From NCBI GenBank assembly GCA_964502525.1, contig CAZCXH010000131.1, forward strand, positions 1 to 14,116: a stretch of 14,116 bases of DNA. The letters run 5' to 3'. This document shows, in pieces, positions 14,007 to 14,116 of this stretch. Origin of the DNA: DATLYB01 sp964502525. Lineage in GTDB: Bacteria; Bacteroidota; Bacteroidia; Chitinophagales; CAIOSU01. The position numbers were made by a program, and so were the translations under genes. A model generated the notes under the pieces. It was not told the origin of the DNA, did no database searches, and was given only the letters and a program-made list of their open reading frames with translations. Numbering within the stretch: position 1 is the stretch's first letter; each line of letters begins with the position of its first letter.

Positions 14007-14116
14007 AATTAAAACCATTCCGAAACTGCTCGAATTGTTAGCCATAGAGGGATGCGTCATTAGCATTGACGCGATGGGCTGTCAGAAAGCCATAGCCGAT
14101 AAAATCATAGCAGGAA
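13990..14116 (+). pseudogene. ISAs1-family transposase, 5'-truncated, runs off the right edge
   Basis: From 13990 the frame reads EGKKNEIKTIPKLLELLAIE, then GCVISIDAMGCQKAIADKII, a close match to the conserved middle of ISAs1-type DDE transposases (NEIxxIPxLLxLL and the IDAMGCQ motif that carries a catalytic aspartate). Upstream the same frame has stops at 13957, 13942 and 13933. The N-terminal part of about 170 residues, including the usual DGKTLR motif, is absent from all frames checked nearby. So the gene has lost its 5' end; it may continue intact to the right. No terminal inverted repeat can be judged from this window. Confidence 0.75.

Overview
The window looks like a chromosomal segment of a Bacteroidota bacterium. 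Genes mostly lack Shine-Dalgarno sequences, and several are preceded by a TAnnTTTG-type -7 box (for example TACCTTTG at 7709-7716 on the minus strand and TAACTTTG at 13747-13754). The spaces between genes hold ACGCAAAG-type dispersed repeats and other short palindromic repeats of a kind common in this phylum. The protein set also fits: an SBBP-repeat secreted protein, an OppC-type permease with a long extracytoplasmic insertion, a GAF-like/SpoIIE-type phosphatase and an ATPase with a DUF4143 domain. The species cannot be named from the sequence alone.

Left part (1-5264). The 5' end of a secreted beta-propeller gene runs off the left edge on the minus strand. A gap follows with an inverted dispersed repeat and a fragment resembling group II intron domain I. 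Next is a pirin-family gene (minus) with a possible Tat signal. A 374-base gap rich in repeats separates pirin from a divergent OppC/DppC-like permease (plus). After it comes a PP2C/SpoIIE phosphatase (plus), which ends two bases from the stop of a convergent beta-carbonic anhydrase gene (can, minus).

Central part (5279-11785), all minus strand. Five genes lie head to tail in the transcription order: secreted beta-propeller, membrane-anchored protein of unknown function, Wzx-like flippase, Wzz-like chain-length protein, Wzy/WaaL-like polymerase or ligase. The last three are the export, length-control and polymerisation (or ligation) steps of a Wzx/Wzy-type surface polysaccharide, yet no glycosyltransferase is present. 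The first two proteins are candidates for an accessory surface function coupled to that polysaccharide; this link is inference from position. An internal promoter probably drives wzz and wzy separately. A palindromic element forms the 3' end of the wzy-like gene.

Right part (11786-14116). A 350-base gap carries a compact set of palindromes in front of an AAA+ ATPase/DUF4143 gene (plus), which ends in a perfect hairpin. Beyond it is a rearranged region: a nested-palindrome MITE-like element with a possible 5-bp target duplication, the 3' remnant of an unidentified gene (minus), a small orphan gene of 77 codons, and a 5'-truncated ISAs1-family transposase that continues past the right edge.

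No tRNA, rRNA or CRISPR array was seen. The parts most likely to hold something undescribed are the propeller/anchored-protein pair leading the polysaccharide operon and the operator-like array before the ATPase gene.
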